A program made the position numbers and the translations under genes. A stretch of DNA of 14,108 nt from JANJTY01 sp038257155 (lineage in GTDB: Bacteria; Pseudomonadota; Gammaproteobacteria; Xanthomonadales; Xanthomonadaceae), in NCBI GenBank assembly GCA_038257155.1, contig JBBSJP010000071.1, positions 1 to 14,108 on the forward strand, read 5' to 3'. Below are positions 13,791-14,108 of the stretch, piece after piece (the first letter of the stretch is position 1; every line of letters starts with the position of its first letter). The notes under the pieces were generated by a model. That model saw nothing but the letters and a program-made list of their open reading frames with translations. It was not told the origin of the DNA and did no database searches.

Positions 13791-13962
13791 TCGCATCTTG
13801 ATCCGCCAGTGCGAGAAGGCTTGCGCTTGCTGCTGCAACTGCAACTGCAACTGCGACAGCAACAGCAACAGCTACAGCTACAGCAACATCAAGATCAAAC
13901 GCTTTCGCGCCCCTTCGGGGCCACGAGTCACTTTCTCTTGCTTGCCCAAGAGAAAGTAACCA
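13791..13962 (-). repeat. Right copy of the composite interspersed repeat, inverted
   Basis: Read on the minus strand it has the same order as the left copy: the GTTACTTTCTCTTG stem (13948-13961 with 13928-13941), the GGGGC hairpin, GCGTTTGATCTTGAT, a hexamer array, then CTCGCAcTGGCGGATCAAGAT. Positions 13888-13962 match 61-135 at 74 of 75 bases. Similarity to the left copy stops at 13962, where the IS110-like sequence begins. The outer hairpin (1-60 in the left copy) is absent. Confidence 0.87.
13833..13898 (-). repeat. Degenerate hexanucleotide array, right copy, eleven units
   Basis: Eleven consecutive hexamers with no gaps. On the minus strand they read TTGATC, TTGATG, TTGCTG, TAGCTG twice, TTGCTG twice, TCGCAG, then TTGCAG three times. 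The last unit types run in small blocks, which suggests growth by slippage or unequal exchange. The left copy has fewer units and a different order, so the array is variable while its flanks are conserved. Confidence 0.85.
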
Positions 13963-14108
13963 GCAATTGTCTTGGAGGAGGTCTCAATCTTCATCCACAG
14001 GCGGTCTGTGCGGTGCCGCCGCGTTCGTCGCGGATACGCGCGTTGAGGACAACGATCAGCTTTCGCATGCAAGCCACCAGGGCGACCTTGGCCGGCTTGC
14101 CCCGAGCC
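13963..14108 (-). mobile_element. End of an IS110-family insertion sequence (partial)
   Basis: The segment begins where the composite repeat stops matching its sister copy and contains the 3' end of an IS110-type transposase gene. Only about 28 bases separate the stop codon from the presumed element end. A short 3' end fits the IS110 subgroup, in which the longer non-coding end with the bridge RNA lies upstream of the gene, which here would be right of the window. The boundary is inferred from the loss of repeat identity. Confidence 0.72.
13991..14108 (-). CDS. IS110-family transposase, C-terminal fragment cut by window edge
   Basis: The minus strand is open from the window edge to a TGA at 13991-13993 and gives 38 residues. 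The start, ARGKPAKVALVACMRKLIVV followed by LNARIRDE, is the conserved C-terminal block of Transposase_20/IS110 proteins (G-K-P-x-K-V-A-L-V-A-C-M-R-K-L). This block contains the loop and helix near the catalytic serine domain's end. The last dozen residues (RGGTAQTACG) differ from the usual ending with Pro-Trp, so the tail may have drifted or been remodelled. IS110 proteins are DEDD/Ser recombinases that use a bridge RNA to choose target and donor sites. Whether the gene is intact upstream cannot be seen. Confidence 0.85.
   Translation of the reverse strand, partial: ARGKPAKVALVACMRKLIVVLNARIRDERGGTAQTACG

Larger units (their letters stand above)
13685..13990. other. Intergenic region after the MCE operon, 306 bases
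   Basis: No gene is supported. It holds a 17-base tandem duplication, a strong hairpin, then the right-hand copy of the composite repeat, and finally 28 bases leading to the stop of an IS110-type transposase gene on the other strand. Confidence 0.75.

Noticed and set aside
13833..13898. The hexamer array considered as a CRISPR or as iterated binding sites (iterons).
   Set aside because: Units are six bases without spacers, so it is not CRISPR. The units are too short and degenerate for iterons, and no replication gene is nearby.

Overview
The window is GC-rich bacterial DNA with dense genes. It most resembles a gammaproteobacterium of the Lysobacterales (Xanthomonadales). The grounds are the short H-NS-family protein of the Xanthomonad type, the holD-like/rimI pair, the STAS-fused MlaE, and several short palindromic repeat families common in that order. 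The placement comes from remembered family features, not from a database search.

Layout, left to right. 1-336: an interspersed repeat (hairpins plus a hexanucleotide array), then a leader. 337-2692 (+): a tight unit of an MCE-domain protein, an ABC-transport auxiliary lipoprotein, a HolD-like protein and RimI. 2693-2867: a palindromic element between converging genes. 2868-5648 (-): valS. 5655-6079: a mosaic of inverted repeats. 6080-7780 (+): proS. 7781-8178: repeat remnants, then the promoter region of an H-NS-family gene (8179-8550, +) with a clear terminator. 8603-8790: REP-like doublet. 8791-10056 (-): a ThrE-family exporter. 10168-13684 (+): a complete four-gene MCE transporter operon, mlaE(STAS)-mlaF-mlaD-lipoprotein. 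13685-14108: hairpins, a second inverted copy of the left-hand repeat, and directly against it the 3' end of an IS110-family transposase gene that runs out of the window.

The MCE genes set the theme. The right-hand operon encodes the permease, ATPase, membrane-anchored MCE subunit and outer-membrane-type lipoprotein expected of a phospholipid transporter, without a periplasmic MlaC. The left-hand unit has a second MCE subunit and a second lipoprotein but no permease or ATPase inside the window. The remaining genes are housekeeping (valS, proS, holD-like, rimI), nucleoid or regulatory (H-NS family) and amino-acid export (ThrE family).

I do not see a clearly new multi-gene system. The most unusual signals are non-coding. 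They are a composite interspersed repeat with a variable hexamer array, present as an inverted pair about 13.6 kb apart; an IS110-type element whose end coincides with the point where one copy of that repeat stops matching; and two short palindromic repeats that appear to be carried in frame inside valS.
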